NCBI RefSeq assembly: GCF_020010905.1
Contig: NZ_JAGJBY010000001.1
Span: 310,001 to 374,000 of the forward strand
Direction: 5' to 3'
DNA: 64,000 nucleotides
From: Streptomyces acidiscabies
Lineage (GTDB): Bacteria > Actinomycetota > Actinomycetes > Streptomycetales > Streptomycetaceae
Below the pieces are notes generated by a model. That model did no database searches and had not been told where the DNA came from. It saw only the letters and a program-made list of their open reading frames with translations. Each line of letters begins with the position of its first letter. Position 1 is the first letter of the stretch. The position numbers were made by a program, and so were the translations under genes. Positions 19,038 to 27,215 of this stretch are shown piece by piece.

Positions 19038-19715
19038 TCAGGCCATCCAGAAGAAGACCGCCGTCATGCGCTTGTCCTCCAGGGTCGTCCCGCAGTAACC
19101 CGTCGCGCTGTGCACGAGGTTGGCGTTGTAGAGGAGGAGGCGGTTGTACTTGTGGGGGACGCGTACGTCCTCCTCGAAGGCGTCGGGGGCGACGAAGCGG
19201 GTGCCGAGGGCGTCGACGAGGTTGTTGTGGGGGGACTGGACGACGTTGCCGCCGAGCCGGCCACCGGACAGGGACTGGCGGTAGAAGGCGGTGCCGCAGT
19301 CCTTGGGAGCTACGGGGTTGAGGTACAGGACGGCGGCGTACCGGCACAGTGACCGCGAGTCGGTGTGCGGCCGGGGCTCGCTCTCGCCCTCGCCGACGAC
19401 CTGCACGCAGTTGTGGTTGAGGGTGCCCCCGCCGGGCGCCTCCTGCACCCACAGTTTCTTCGCCCCGGTCGCCCGCATCACCAGCCGTTCCACCCGGGCG
19501 AGTTCACCGGGCTGGAGCCCCGGCATGGCCCGCAGCCCCGGCCAGGTCTCGGAGGTGTACGGGTACCCCCTGACCCAGTCGTCGTGGGCGAGACACCGTT
19601 CCCGTACGGCGTCCACCTCAGGTATGACGTCGTCGATCACCCAGTAGTCCCGGCCCTTGGTCGGCTTCCGGTAGGGCAGTACGGGCAGCTGCGGTGCGCG
19701 TGGTTGTGGGGGCAT
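19038..19715 (-). CDS. DUF6445-like / 2-oxoglutarate-Fe(II) oxygenase-fold protein
   Basis: This is a 225-residue protein from ATG 19715. It keeps the 2OG-Fe(II) oxygenase pattern: His-x-Asp in EPRPHTDSRS, a distal His in NANLVHSATGY and an Arg after it (KRMTAVFFW). Length and the C-terminal FFWM match the DUF6445 proteins of Streptomyces. The substrate is unknown; peptide or amino-acid hydroxylation is possible but not shown. It is encoded upstream of, and on the same strand as, the large regulator gene with about 200 bases between. Confidence 0.7.
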   Translation of the reverse strand: MPPQPRAPQLPVLPYRKPTKGRDYWVIDDVIPEVDAVRERCLAHDDWVRGYPYTSETWPGLRAMPGLQPGELARVERLVMRATGAKKLWVQEAPGGGTLNHNCVQVVGEGESEPRPHTDSRSLCRYAAVLYLNPVAPKDCGTAFYRQSLSGGRLGGNVVQSPHNNLVDALGTRFVAPDAFEEDVRVPHKYNRLLLYNANLVHSATGYCGTTLEDKRMTAVFFWMA

Positions 19716-19885
19716 GCGGCGAATGTAAGACCGGGGTAAGCAAGCGCTCGCCCGCACTTTGCCCAAAGCCCGCCCAAGAAACTTTTTGCCATCCGGGTGA
19801 GTCACCGGCCGATTCCGTCCGTACTCCTGTACGTCCGATCCCGCCACCCTCGCGCGGCGGGCTCCCCGACCGGGCAGGAGGCACG

Positions 19886-20692
19886 GTGCGCTTTTCACGC
19901 AACGCGATGGGCACTCTCTTCGTGGGCGGCGCCCTGAGCATGACCCTCGCCGCACTCGTCTACCCATCGATGCTGGGTGTGGAGACAGCATCCGCCTCCA
20001 ACGACAGGATCATCGCCAACACCCAGTGGGGCCCTCTCACCGAGGGCGACCGCGACTTCGTGGTGAAGGTGCGCGCGGCCGGTCTGTGGGAGTACCCGGT
20101 GGGCCAGCTCGGCGTGCAGAAGGGCACCAGCCAGGGTGTCATCGTGGCGAGTCAGCACCTCATCGACGGCCACGCCGCCCTCGACGAGACGTGCCGCAAG
20201 ATCGCGCCGATGCTCAACGTCACCCTGCCGAACGTGGCCAGTCCCCAACAGGTCGGCTTCGTCAGCCAGTTGACGTCCGACACCAAGGGCGAGCAGTTCG
20301 ACCGGGACTTCGCCAACATCCTGCGCATCACGCACGGTTCGATCTTCAACACCGTCGCGAAGGTCCGCTCGACCACCAAGAACACGCTGGTGCGCGCGCT
20401 CGCCGACCAGGCCAACGACACGGTCCTCGACCACATCACGGTGATGGAGCAGACGGGTCTCGTCGACATCGACCAGTCCCTGTTCCAGCAGACCACACCG
20501 CCCAAGCTGCCCAAGTCCGACCTGACGCCGCCGCCCGGCGTCCCCGGCGGGCAGGTGCTCGTCCTCACCCCGCCGCCGACCTCGACCTCGACGCCGGTCG
20601 ACATCGACAAGATCGCCGGTGCCAGCGCGGGCGTCACGTCGGCACCGAACGCGGGCGGGAACAACAACGGCGGTAACAACAACGGGGGCTGA
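19886..20692 (+). CDS. DUF4142 secreted protein
   Basis: This is a 268-residue protein from GTG 19886, preceded by CAGGAGGCA. It has a signal peptide (residues 8-37, ending TASAS) and a four-helix DUF4142 domain with LTEGDRDFVVKVRAAGLWE and SQHLIDGHAALDE. A Pro/Thr/Ser-rich linker follows, then an Asn-Gly repeat tail (NNNGGNNNGG). DUF4142 proteins are ferritin-like extracytoplasmic proteins of unclear role. A symmetric hairpin follows the gene. Confidence 0.85.
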   Translation: MRFSRNAMGTLFVGGALSMTLAALVYPSMLGVETASASNDRIIANTQWGPLTEGDRDFVVKVRAAGLWEYPVGQLGVQKGTSQGVIVASQHLIDGHAALDETCRKIAPMLNVTLPNVASPQQVGFVSQLTSDTKGEQFDRDFANILRITHGSIFNTVAKVRSTTKNTLVRALADQANDTVLDHITVMEQTGLVDIDQSLFQQTTPPKLPKSDLTPPPGVPGGQVLVLTPPPTSTSTPVDIDKIAGASAGVTSAPNAGGNNNGGNNNGG

Positions 20693-20699
20693 CGATTCG

Positions 20700-20728
20700 T
20701 CAACTCGCCTTGACCATAGGCGAGTTGA
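20700..20728 (+). terminator. Hairpin after the DUF4142 gene
   Basis: Perfect arms TCAACTCGCC (20700-20709) and GGCGAGTTGA (20719-20728) enclose a 9-base loop just 7 bases after the stop codon. It has no T-run but is positioned as a terminator. Confidence 0.55.
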
Positions 20729-20922
20729 CAGCGTTCCCACGCGAAGATCACGATGGCTCCCACACCCCTGGCGCACCGATCCGTGCGCCGGGTGTTCCTC
20801 CTGGTCCATACGGCTGCCACAGCCCGGCAGTTGTGCGGGACCAGCCACGTGATCCGACCAACCACCCCTGGCTCCGACTGACTTGAGGTTCCGTCAGATC
20901 GATGCGCCGAGATGGGATACGC

Positions 20923-21894
20923 ATGTCCATAGCGAGAAGTGTCACCGCGCGCCGCCTGCTGGGGACGGGCGTCGCGTCGCTCGCCCTGTGCGCCGCCTCC
21001 GTCGCCGCCGCGTCCGGCGCGTGGGCGACCACCGGCGGCGGGCACGGCTGGAACAACGGCGGCCAGTACCGGCCCGGCACCGGCGCGGGCCAGAAGACCG
21101 AGGCCGACCGCTGCCAGTTCTCGCTCGACGGAAACACCTTCTTCGACTCGGTGAAGGTCGACGACCAGAACCTCAAGCCCTCCGGCGACGGGAAGGTCCA
21201 CGTCACCGTGCTCGGCGCGGGCGGCACCTGCACGGTCTCCCTCGCCTCGTACCTCGCGCACGGCGCGACCTTCAACACCTCCGGCGAGCAGGTCTTCGTC
21301 GACTTCGACACCGTCACGGTGAAGAAGGGCCAGAAGGACACGCTCGACCTCGCCGTCCCGAACGCGGGCTGCTTCGCGCAGGTCGACCTCTACCGGGGCG
21401 CGGTGAAGTTCGACGGCAAGAAGGATGCCAACGACGGCTTCGAACATGGTGAGTTGCCGAAGGGCCCGGACCGCCTGGTCATCAAGGACAAGCTGATCGC
21501 GGCCTGGAACGGCGGTACGAAGGACTGCACCGTCGCCGAGCAGCCGCCGGCCCCGACGCCGCCGGCCACCCCGCCCGCCGAGCAGCCCCCGGCCGCCACC
21601 CCGCCGTCCGGCGGCACGGAGACTCCGCCGTCCTCGACCTTGCCGTCCCCGTCCGCCTCGGAGCCGTCGTCTTCTACGCCGCCGAGCGACGGCGGTTCCT
21701 CCGAGTCGCCCACGCCGTCCGCCTCTCAGAGCACTCCCCCGGCAGCGCCCACGCCCAACGGCGGTGGCGGGAACCTCGCCGAGACCGGCGCGAACGGCAA
21801 CACGGGCGTGATCGTCGGCGGTGCGGCGGCGCTCGTCGCGGGCGGCGCGGCGGTCGTGGTGGCGACGCGACGTCGGCGGAGCGCGCAGTCGTGA
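20923..21894 (+). CDS. LAXTG-anchored surface protein (class E sortase substrate)
   Basis: This is a 323-residue protein from ATG 20923. A signal peptide ends near residue 36 (GAWA). A conserved globular part (about 55-200) follows, with three Cys. Then comes a roughly 90-residue Pro/Ser/Thr-rich wall-spanning stalk (PPAPTPPATPPAEQPP and similar). The end is a sorting signal: LAETG, a hydrophobic helix (VIVGGAAALVAGGAAVVVA) and RRRR. LAXTG is the established motif of Streptomyces class E sortases, as in chaplins. No sortase gene is in this window. The ligand or function of the globular part is unknown. Confidence 0.88.
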   Translation: MSIARSVTARRLLGTGVASLALCAASVAAASGAWATTGGGHGWNNGGQYRPGTGAGQKTEADRCQFSLDGNTFFDSVKVDDQNLKPSGDGKVHVTVLGAGGTCTVSLASYLAHGATFNTSGEQVFVDFDTVTVKKGQKDTLDLAVPNAGCFAQVDLYRGAVKFDGKKDANDGFEHGELPKGPDRLVIKDKLIAAWNGGTKDCTVAEQPPAPTPPATPPAEQPPAATPPSGGTETPPSSTLPSPSASEPSSSTPPSDGGSSESPTPSASQSTPPAAPTPNGGGGNLAETGANGNTGVIVGGAAALVAGGAAVVVATRRRRSAQS

Positions 21895-21980
21895 GGGAGT
21901 AGTACCCGTGTAGTACCTGGGAGCTACGGCGCTCGGGTGCCGTGACCCACGTCATACCCGTAGTACCCGTAAAACCGCTG

Positions 21981-22008
21981 GAGACTCGGCGCGTTCACGC
22001 GCTAGCGT
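21981..22008 (+). promoter_or_regulatory. thrS: Putative promoter of the threonyl-tRNA synthetase leader
   Basis: GAGACT (21981-21986) and TAGCGT (22003-22008) are separated by 16 bases. A start 7 bases downstream coincides with the ATG of the leader peptide at 22015, so the transcript would be leaderless. The -35 match is weak. Confidence 0.45.
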
Positions 22009-22014
22009 GACCAT

Positions 22015-22071
22015 ATGAAGCGCGCTTGTTCGTTCTCCACGACGACGCCGGACCAGGTCCCGGCGCGCTGA
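22015..22071 (+). CDS. Threonine-rich leader peptide of the ThrRS attenuator
   Basis: This 18-residue ORF reads MKRACSFSTTTPDQVPAR. It contains three consecutive ACG threonine codons (22039-22047) and ends 19 bases before a strong terminator that precedes a threonyl-tRNA synthetase gene. This is the layout of a ribosome-mediated transcription attenuator: stalling at Thr codons when charged tRNA-Thr is scarce would favour read-through. No Shine-Dalgarno sequence is seen, fitting leaderless translation. I see no obvious perfect antiterminator, so the mechanism is inferred from arrangement. Confidence 0.75.
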   Translation: MKRACSFSTTTPDQVPAR

Positions 22072-22089
22072 CAGCTGAGCTGATCGACG

Positions 22090-22118
22090 AAGCCCCGGGG
22101 CGAGTGCCCCGGGGCTTT
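22090..22118 (+). terminator. Attenuator terminator upstream of the ThrRS gene
   Basis: The perfect stem AGCCCCGGGGC (22091-22101) / GCCCCGGGGCT (22106-22116) with a GAGT loop and following T residues lies between the leader peptide and the synthetase start (22163). It is a strong intrinsic terminator inside the transcript leader. Confidence 0.8.
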
Positions 22119-22162
22119 CGCGTGGGGTCGCTCGCCCTCCCCACCAGCGAGGAGACCCTCCG

Positions 22163-23398
22163 ATGAACTCTCACAAGGACGCCGCCGCGTACGACGACCA
22201 CCGCCGCCTCGGCCGTGAACTCGACCTCTTCGACACCGACCCCCTGATCGGCGCCGGCCTGCCGTACTGGCTCCCGGACGGGGCGGTCGTACGGCACGAA
22301 CTGGAGGAGTACGTACGGGAGTTGGAGGTCGGGTCCGGGTACCGGCACGTGTACTCGCCGGTCCTCGGCAAACGGGAGCTGTACGAGATCTCGGGCCACT
22401 GGGACCACTACAGCGACGACATGTTCCCCCCGATGCGGCTCGGCTCCGAGGACGTCGTCCTGCGTCCGAGCCTGTGCCCCCACCACGCCCTGATCTACCG
22501 CTCCCGCGCCCGCAGCTACCGCGAACTCCCGCTCAGAATCGCCGAGTTGGGCGGCATGTACCGCTCCGAGCTGTCCGGCGTCCTCGGCGGCCTGACCCGG
22601 GTCCGCGCGATCCAGCTGAACGACGCGCATGTCTTCTGCACCCTCGACCAGGCCGTGGACGAGGCGGCATCGGCGCTGCGCCTGATCCGCCGCGCGTACG
22701 ACGACCTCGGCATCGAGGCGTCCCGCTACCGGCTGTCACTGCCCGGCGAGGGCGGCAAGTACGTCGCCGGTCCCGAACTGTGGAGCAGAGCAACCGCGTT
22801 GCTGCGCAAGGCGCTCGACGGGATCGAGTACGAGGAGGCGGAGGGCGAGGCCGCGTTCTACGGCCCGAAGATCGACGTACAGATCACCGACCCGGCGGGG
22901 CGCGAGGCGACCCTGTCGACCGTGCAGATCGACTTCCACCAGCCCGAGCGGTTCGGGCTCAGCTACATCGGCGCCGACGGCGCGAAGCACCGGCCGGTGA
23001 TGGTCCACCGCAGCATCATCGGCAGCGTCGAGCGGGCGGTGGCCCACCTGATCGAACAGCACAAGGGCGCCTTCCCCGTCTGGCTCGCGCCGGTCCAGCT
23101 CGCGGTGCTCCCGGTCTCCGAGGCGCAGGAGGCTCACTCCCTGGAGCTAGTACGTGAGGCGGAGTCCTCAGGTATCAGGGTCGCGTACGCCGGGCCGGAC
23201 CAGGGGACCCTGGGGGCCAGGATCAGGGCGGCCCGGCTGGTGCCGTACCAGGCGGTGATCGGCGAGCGGGAGGCATCGGCCGGGCGGGCCGCCGTACGGC
23301 TGCGGGACGGGCGGCAGGTCGGGGAGGTGGAGCCGGCGGAGCTGGTGCGGCGGATCGGGGGGCAGGTGGCGGCGCGGGGGACCGGGCTGTGGGAGTAA
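22163..23398 (+). CDS. thrS: Short threonyl-tRNA synthetase lacking the TGS and editing domains
   Basis: This is a 411-residue class II synthetase containing only the catalytic and anticodon-binding domains; usual bacterial ThrRS is about 640-660 residues. Motif 2 is YRSELSGVLGGLTRVR and motif 3 is HRSIIGSVERA. The three zinc ligands that recognise Thr are kept: Cys in RPSLCPHH, His in NDAHVFC, and His in VHRSI. The C-terminal HGTP anticodon domain starts at about residue 310 (PVWLAPVQLAVLPVS). Without the N2 domain it cannot edit Ser-tRNA-Thr in cis. It is preceded by a Thr attenuator. A GAGGAG site precedes ATG 22163. It is probably a second, conditional ThrRS. Confidence 0.9.
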   Translation: MNSHKDAAAYDDHRRLGRELDLFDTDPLIGAGLPYWLPDGAVVRHELEEYVRELEVGSGYRHVYSPVLGKRELYEISGHWDHYSDDMFPPMRLGSEDVVLRPSLCPHHALIYRSRARSYRELPLRIAELGGMYRSELSGVLGGLTRVRAIQLNDAHVFCTLDQAVDEAASALRLIRRAYDDLGIEASRYRLSLPGEGGKYVAGPELWSRATALLRKALDGIEYEEAEGEAAFYGPKIDVQITDPAGREATLSTVQIDFHQPERFGLSYIGADGAKHRPVMVHRSIIGSVERAVAHLIEQHKGAFPVWLAPVQLAVLPVSEAQEAHSLELVREAESSGIRVAYAGPDQGTLGARIRAARLVPYQAVIGEREASAGRAAVRLRDGRQVGEVEPAELVRRIGGQVAARGTGLWE

Positions 23399-23415
23399 GG
23401 GGGTGCGCACGGGGG

Positions 23416-23457
23416 GTACCTGCGGGGTACGCCCCCGGTGTGTACCTGCGGGGTACG
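23416..23457. repeat. Two copies of a 16-bp GTAC-flanked repeat
   Basis: GTACCTGCGGGGTACG occurs at 23416-23431 and 23442-23457, 26 bases apart, just after the ThrRS stop. It belongs to the GTAC-rich dispersed elements described in the findings. Confidence 0.7.
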
Positions 23458-23555
23458 TCTACGGGTGTGCGAGAAACCGCCCTGTGAGGTTGATCGACAC
23501 CGCCTAGGCTCGGCAGTGCTGCCACCCGACACGACCGCCACCCGGAAGAGGTCCC

Positions 23556-24515
23556 GTGACCATCCAGCCCACCCCCGTGATCATGGACGTGGACACCGGT
23601 GTCGACGACGCCCTGGCTCTGCTGTTCGCCGTCCGGCACCCGGCGATCGACCTGCGGGCGGTGAGCTGTGTCGCCGGGAACACCGATGTGGACGGCGTCG
23701 TCCGCAACACTCTGACCGTGCTGGAGCTGGCGGGCGCGCCGGACATACCCGTCGCCCGGGGAGCGGAGCGCCCGCTGATCGAACCGGCGCGCTCGGCGCA
23801 CCACGTGCACGGCGTGGACGGCATGGGCGACCTCGGTCTCGCACCCCCTACCCGTACCCCTGTGGAGCTGGACGCCGTCTCCCTCCTGCGGCGCGAGATC
23901 CTCGCGTCGCCGCGCAAGGTGACGCTGGTCCCGACGGCCCCGTTCACCAACATCGCGCTGCTGCTGCGGACGTACCCCGAGGTCACCGCGAACATCGAGC
24001 GGATCGTCTTCATGGGCGGCGCGGTGGAGGTCGGGAACGCCACCCCCGTCTCGGAGTTCAACGTCTGGCACGACCCGGAGGCGGCGGCCGTCCTGCTGAG
24101 CGCCGGGGTCCCTCTCACGATGTACGGGCTGGACGTCTTCCGGCAGGTCCTGGTCCCCGGGGACGACATCGCCCGGCTGCGGGCGAGCGGAGACCCGGTA
24201 CTACGTCTGACGGGTGACCTGCTGGCCCACCGCGACCCCGACACCAGCGGCGACCCCAGCCCCACCGGCTGCCTCGGCGACGCGGGCGCGGTCTGCGCGG
24301 TCGCCGACCCCGGGGGCCTCACCACGGCGCTCCTCCCGGTCGAGATCTCCCTCGCCCCCGGACCGACCCGGGGCCAGACGGTCGTCGACCGGCGCCCGCG
24401 CCCCGGCGAGGCGGAGGTCCACGGCCAGGGCCGCGGAGGGGTACTGGTGGACGTAGCTCTGGAGGTTGACGTCGAGCGGTACGTGAAGCTGTACCTGGAG
24501 GCGCTGGAGGGCTAG
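23556..24515 (+). CDS. Inosine/uridine-preferring nucleoside hydrolase
   Basis: This is a 319-residue protein from GTG 23556, after GGAAGAGG. The calcium-binding signature is DVDTGVDDALAL (residues 11-22). NTDVDGVVRNTL, the VPTAPFTNIALLLR block and FNVWHDPEAAAVLL are standard for the IU-nucleoside hydrolase family. It would split purine or pyrimidine ribonucleosides into base and ribose for salvage, in the cytoplasm. The stop is followed directly by a GTAC-rich element. Confidence 0.92.
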   Translation: MTIQPTPVIMDVDTGVDDALALLFAVRHPAIDLRAVSCVAGNTDVDGVVRNTLTVLELAGAPDIPVARGAERPLIEPARSAHHVHGVDGMGDLGLAPPTRTPVELDAVSLLRREILASPRKVTLVPTAPFTNIALLLRTYPEVTANIERIVFMGGAVEVGNATPVSEFNVWHDPEAAAVLLSAGVPLTMYGLDVFRQVLVPGDDIARLRASGDPVLRLTGDLLAHRDPDTSGDPSPTGCLGDAGAVCAVADPGGLTTALLPVEISLAPGPTRGQTVVDRRPRPGEAEVHGQGRGGVLVDVALEVDVERYVKLYLEALEG

Positions 24516-24636
24516 GTACTACCCCCGCACACCCACCCGCAGGAACCTCGTCCCCCGGACGGACCGCCACGGTGGCCGGCCCCCGGGCGGGGTGCTGGCG
24601 TAGGGGCAGGTGTCCCTGTGTCAGGAGGCGGGTGCG

Positions 24637-25401
24637 GTGCGTCGAGCCCTGGGTGTGAGCGTGGCGTTGGTGTGTGCGGGGGCGATGGCGGGGTGCGCGG
24701 CGCTCGGTCTCGAACATCCGGCGGTCGCCCCGCAGCCCACGCCGACCATCGCCAAGTCCCCGTCCCCGCAGGCGAGTCCGAAGGCGCCGGGGGTGCTGAG
24801 CGAGGAGCAGGCTCGGGCCGCGCTGCTCACCGTCGCCGACCTGGGCGCCCCCTGGACGGCGACCCGGGGCGCGGCGAACTGGCGGGACGGGGTGCTGAAG
24901 TCGACCAGTACGGCCCCGGAGTGCGCCCGCTTCCTCGACGCCCTGTACGCCGACGAACTGCTCGGCGCCCCCGCCCGCGCCGCCGTCGGTCTCGACGACG
25001 CCGACACCGACGCGCAGCTCCGCTTCCAGGTGACCGCCCAGCGCCCCGTCGCGGAGGTGGACCGTGCGCTGGCGTGGCTGAAGACGATCCCCCAGGTGTG
25101 CGCCCGCTTCACCGCGACCTCGCCGAAGAAGGCCGTCCAGGACGTCATGGTGACCGAGGTACCCCTACCTGAGGTGGGGGACGTACGACAGGGTCTCCAT
25201 GTCACTCTCACGAGCCACAACGAGGACGGCGAGCCCGCCACCCTCACCCTCGACGTCGCCGCCGTCCGCGCGGGCGACGACGCGTACACCCTGACGAACG
25301 GCGGCATGGGCGACGTCGCGAACGAGGCGACCCAGATCGGCGTACAACTCGGCGCGCTGCGGCTGGCGGACGTGCGCAGGCAGGGGCGGGTGCAGGTGTA
25401 G
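24637..25401 (+). CDS. Lipoprotein of unknown function
   Basis: This is a 254-residue protein from GTG 24637 with AGGAGG eight bases upstream. The signal peptide ends in the lipobox AMAGC. A Pro/Ser linker (PTPTIAKSPSPQASPKAPG) leads to a folded domain of about 190 residues with two conserved-looking Cys (PECARFL, PQVCARF), resembling sensor or PknH-like extracellular domains. I cannot assign a family with certainty. It stands alone downstream of the nucleoside hydrolase gene. Confidence 0.75.
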   Translation: MRRALGVSVALVCAGAMAGCAALGLEHPAVAPQPTPTIAKSPSPQASPKAPGVLSEEQARAALLTVADLGAPWTATRGAANWRDGVLKSTSTAPECARFLDALYADELLGAPARAAVGLDDADTDAQLRFQVTAQRPVAEVDRALAWLKTIPQVCARFTATSPKKAVQDVMVTEVPLPEVGDVRQGLHVTLTSHNEDGEPATLTLDVAAVRAGDDAYTLTNGGMGDVANEATQIGVQLGALRLADVRRQGRVQV

Positions 25402-25671
25402 GGGCGGCGTGGGATTCCTGAACTCGGCGGTGTTTCCGGCGGCGTTGGAGTACCGGTCCGGCGAACAGCCGTCCGGCGCACGCCCCGTACGGATACGCCC
25501 TTCATATCCCGCACAGAAACCGCTTGCACAACTCCCTCGTCACCCCCTTGCCCTCATACCCGTACACCCCTAGGTTGGTCGACACCTCGAACGCCGCGTG
25601 ACGCCCCGAACACGCACGTTGTACAGCGCGCCACCGCCCCGCTGTAGCCACCACCTCCTGTGAGGTCCTCC

Positions 25672-25821
25672 GTGCCCCGAACCACCACCACCGTCACCCG
25701 CGGCCTCGTCGCCGCGCTCATCGCCGTGACCGCCCTGGTCCTCGCGTCGACCACGGGGCATACGGGGACCGGCCAGGAGCACCCCGCCGCACAGACCGCG
25801 GATCAGCTGGGCGGTCGCTGA
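25672..25821 (+). CDS. Small secreted or membrane peptide, hypothetical
   Basis: This is a 49-residue ORF from GTG 25672. The N-terminus is basic, followed by a hydrophobic segment (LVAALIAVTALVLAS) and a polar tail (TTGHTGTGQEHPAAQTAD). It would be a signal peptide or single membrane helix. A GAGG lies 7-10 bases upstream. No family is recognised. Coding is supported by GC-rich third positions and the signal-like layout only. Confidence 0.4.
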   Translation: MPRTTTTVTRGLVAALIAVTALVLASTTGHTGTGQEHPAAQTADQLGGR

Positions 25822-25929
25822 GCAGCGGGCCGCGAGCGGAGCCGGGCCGGGGTACGGCGTGAGCCGGGTGGCGGGAATCACGCCGTCTAGCTCTCCGGTA
25901 TTAGCCGTCTACACCCTTACCGTGGAGAA

Positions 25930-26238
25930 ATGTCCCCTCTGGCCCGAATCAGCAGCTCGTACGCCCCGCGCTTCGCGGAGTTCGCGTTCGAGCCCGGCTT
26001 CGTGGCCGAGGTCGACCAGCACGTCGCCGAGCTGCGCGACCGGCTGGCGGCGAACCACGCGGGCCTGATCCCCCGCCCGCCGCACCGCGAGGACCTCGCG
26101 GACTACGCCCTGGGTTTCCTGGACGCCCTCGACGAGCTCGACTGGCGCGAGCCGGTGGGCCACGACTACGCGGTGTGCCGGCTGACCGCGATCACTTGGC
26201 TGGTCCACCAGCACAACCTGGTTGTGGAAAAACCGTAA
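25930..26238 (+). CDS. Conserved hypothetical protein
   Basis: This is a 102-residue acidic, soluble protein starting MSPLARISSSYAPRFAEFAF and ending TWLVHQHNLVVEKP. It is predicted all-helical, without signal, Cys cluster or catalytic motif. It is a single gene with no clear operon partner. I recall similar short proteins in other Streptomyces genomes but cannot name the family. Confidence 0.6.
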   Translation: MSPLARISSSYAPRFAEFAFEPGFVAEVDQHVAELRDRLAANHAGLIPRPPHREDLADYALGFLDALDELDWREPVGHDYAVCRLTAITWLVHQHNLVVEKP

Positions 26239-26335
26239 GGATCAGTTCACAGAAAGCGCTTGTAGTCTCAACTTCTGTGCTGTCAGGGTCACTTCAGCAT
26301 CGCTGAACCACCCCCGAGCACATGGAGACCCGCAC

Positions 26336-27142
26336 GTGTTCCAGGAGTACAAGCGTCTCGCCAAGGCCGCGTTCGTCGCCGCGGCCACCACGTCCCTCGC
26401 CGTCGGCCTCACCGCCGGAACGGCCTCGGCCGCCCCCAACCTGTCGAATCTGCCCGAGAGTTCGACGTCGTTCCAGAGAACCTTCCAGCCGTACTTCGAC
26501 TACGACACGGACGGCTGCCTCCCGGCGGCGGCGATCGACCTGTGGGGGAACCTCAACGGCGGCCTGAACCCGAGCGGTTCGATCGGCGGTGGCTGCCGCA
26601 CGGACCACCTCGGCAACGCGAACACGTACGCGCGCGCCAAGTGCAACAACGGCTGGTGCGCGATCATCTACACCCTGTACTTCGAGAAGGACCAGGCCGA
26701 CCCGACCGGTATCTCGGGGCTCGGCCACCGCCACGACTGGGAGTGCGTGGTGGTCTGGGTGAAGCAGGGCGCGGCGCAGCCGTCGTACATCTCCGCCTCG
26801 CGGCACGGCGGGTTCGACACGATCCCCGTCGACCAGGCGCCGATGGACGGCGTCCACGCGAAGATCGTCTACCACAAGGACGGCGTCTCCACCCACGCCT
26901 TCCGCTTCGCCAAGTCCGGTGAGACGCCCGAGGCTTGGCCCGACGGCGGCTGGGACCACCCGGCGCTGGTGAGCTGGGACCACTACCCGGCGAGCAACGA
27001 CCCGTCGAAGAACCTCCAGACCATCATGAACAACTCCGACTGGGGCAACGCCAACTTCCCCCTCCAGGACAGCAAGTTCAACGACACCCTGAACAAGGGC
27101 AAGCCGAGCGGGATCGCCTTCGACCCGTACGGCGCCGGCTGA
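26336..27142 (+). CDS. NPP1-family (necrosis- and ethylene-inducing-like) secreted protein
   Basis: This is a 268-residue protein from GTG 26336 with GGAGA seven bases upstream. A signal peptide ends at TASAAP. The mature protein contains the NLP heptapeptide GHRHDWE exactly, with a preceding Cys pair region (CNNGWCAIIYTLYFEKDQ) and the metal-site residues typical of the family. NLPs are known from oomycetes, fungi and plant-associated bacteria, where they bind plant sphingolipids and permeabilise membranes. Many actinobacterial members are untested, so toxicity should not be assumed. Confidence 0.9.
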   Translation: MFQEYKRLAKAAFVAAATTSLAVGLTAGTASAAPNLSNLPESSTSFQRTFQPYFDYDTDGCLPAAAIDLWGNLNGGLNPSGSIGGGCRTDHLGNANTYARAKCNNGWCAIIYTLYFEKDQADPTGISGLGHRHDWECVVVWVKQGAAQPSYISASRHGGFDTIPVDQAPMDGVHAKIVYHKDGVSTHAFRFAKSGETPEAWPDGGWDHPALVSWDHYPASNDPSKNLQTIMNNSDWGNANFPLQDSKFNDTLNKGKPSGIAFDPYGAG

Positions 27143-27152
27143 GCACAGCGCC

Positions 27153-27208
27153 GAGGGCCGGACCGTGCCGGTACTACCCGTGTAGTACTCAGGTACGAGC
27201 CGGCCCTC
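27153..27208. terminator. Bidirectional terminator with a dispersed GTAC repeat in its loop
   Basis: GAGGGCCGG (27153-27161) pairs with CCGGCCCTC (27200-27208) between two converging genes. The 38-base loop holds GTACTACCCGTGTAGTAC, itself a near palindrome of the dispersed repeat family. Confidence 0.65.
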
Positions 27209-27215
27209 CCGCGGC

